Shown here: positions 63,139 through 64,000 of the stretch, piece by piece
Position numbering within the stretch: the stretch's first letter is position 1
Layout: each line of letters starts with the position of its first letter
Source of the DNA: Dolomedes plantarius
Lineage: Eukaryota; Arthropoda; Arachnida; Araneae; Dolomedidae
Direction of reading: 5' to 3'
Length of the DNA stretch: 64,000 nt
NCBI GenBank assembly: GCA_907164885.2
Contig: OU015493.1
Span: 65,346,126-65,410,125, forward strand
Position numbers and translations under genes: made by a program
The notes under the pieces: model-generated
Told to the model about the DNA's origin: nothing
Database searches by the model: none
Seen by the model: the letters and a program-made list of their open reading frames with translations, nothing else

Positions 63139-64000
63139 CATTACTGTTTATGCTACAACGGCCAATTTACACCTGCAACGAAAATATCTTCCCGCCGCTA
63201 CAAATGCGGATTGCTGTATGTGGCCTTTTATCGCCTACTGAGGATTGATTTTCCATCGCTTGCTTTCCAGCAAAGAGGGAGACAGTTTTCTTTTCACATC
63301 ACAGTTTGAACTGATTTTCTAAAGTACACCAACATAAATTTTCGAACTGTCTTAATTCCTATAGAAATGTGTCCTGTTCATTTTATGATTTCAAATAGTA
63401 TGTAACTCTCATAGAAACCATGCATTCTTATAAATTACTTTGCCAATTTTTTACATACGAGAAGTATTTATCTCTCTTTAGGCATTAAGAAAATTATGAA
63501 GATTTTAAATATTTAGACTTTAAGAAAACAATCACGTTTTGATATCTATTTTCATGTAATCAATGTATTTTGAAACTTTTAACCATGCATCGTTCTACTT
63601 ACTATTTCCCGAAGTAATGTGAGGGAGTTTCAGAAATCCTCAATAAAATTTAGAGTCCTGTTTTCTTATATAAATACGGGATCATACAAAAATTTATTAT
63701 TATAAATGCATATTTCTGGGTATTTGGGTTTTTGAAATTGTTAGTTTTTTCTGAAAGCCAGCAGCTCTATCTTTCGTAGCAAGGAATTTTAGAATTTTTA
63801 TGGGTTTCAGAAATATTAAGATGGAAGAATGTTTCCATTTCTTCAACCAGCATATTGAGATATACATATGCACGTTTTACACACTTCGTTTAGTCGTTAT
63901 TCTGAATATTTTTTACATCTGTTTATGCAATTTTCTTTTAGACATTTAAAAAAAATTTTCCTAATCTAATAGGTCAAATCGGCTTAAAGCCGGTCCTGCC
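63139..64000. other. AT-rich stretch without a supportable gene
   Basis: No coding, terminal-repeat or RNA feature recognised. Confidence 0.5.

Overview
The window is eukaryotic, AT-rich and built almost entirely of transposable elements. Gypsy and BEL/Pao LTR retrotransposons, a Jockey-like LINE, Helitrons and Tc1/mariner, piggyBac and hAT DNA transposons occur together, which points to an arthropod genome. The element styles suggest a spider, but that is inference. No complete host gene is visible. The only candidate host coding sequence is a few exon-like segments at 59.7-60.35 kb.

The first 33.5 kb is one nested stack that can be resolved from target-site duplications (TSDs) and restored reading frames. 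A Gypsy fragment (805-1416) abuts the 5' end of a BEL/Pao element, BEL-1 (1417-33511, + strand). BEL-1 carries a non-autonomous Helitron in its 5' LTR (1592-2274). A minus-strand Gypsy-1 (2464-13110, TSD CATTA) sits in the first codons of its gag. Gypsy-1 holds a Tc1 transposon (2939-4157) and a plus-strand Gypsy-2 (4829-9856, TSD CATC), and Gypsy-2 holds a piggyBac remnant. A Helitron-1 (17777-32806, minus) splits the BEL-1 pol. Helitron-1 is itself split near its last codons by a young Gypsy-3 (19128-26786). Gypsy-3 has nearly identical LTRs, an open gag and an open 1308-codon pol, joined by a well-formed -1 frameshift signal.

From 33.5 to 43.7 kb a decayed minus-strand Jockey-like LINE is interrupted by a second BEL/Pao element, BEL-2 (35648-42797). 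BEL-2 has lost its gag, carries an LTR-like insertion, and has an inverted duplication of its own integrase sequence.

From 44.5 to 59.4 kb lies a Helitron-rich tract. It holds three related short Helitrons ending in one shared hairpin plus CTAGT, a second family with one copy inserted in another, a mariner, and Helitron-2 (52375-59356). Helitron-2 encodes a Rep/helicase of about 1,458 codons broken by only one in-frame stop. Beside its helicase gene are two tandem decayed copies of a piece of that same gene.

The last 4.6 kb holds exon-like segments, low-complexity DNA, a Tc1 element inserted in a TA microsatellite with an internally deleted transposase, and a hAT transposase remnant. Regions not named hold no gene that I can support.
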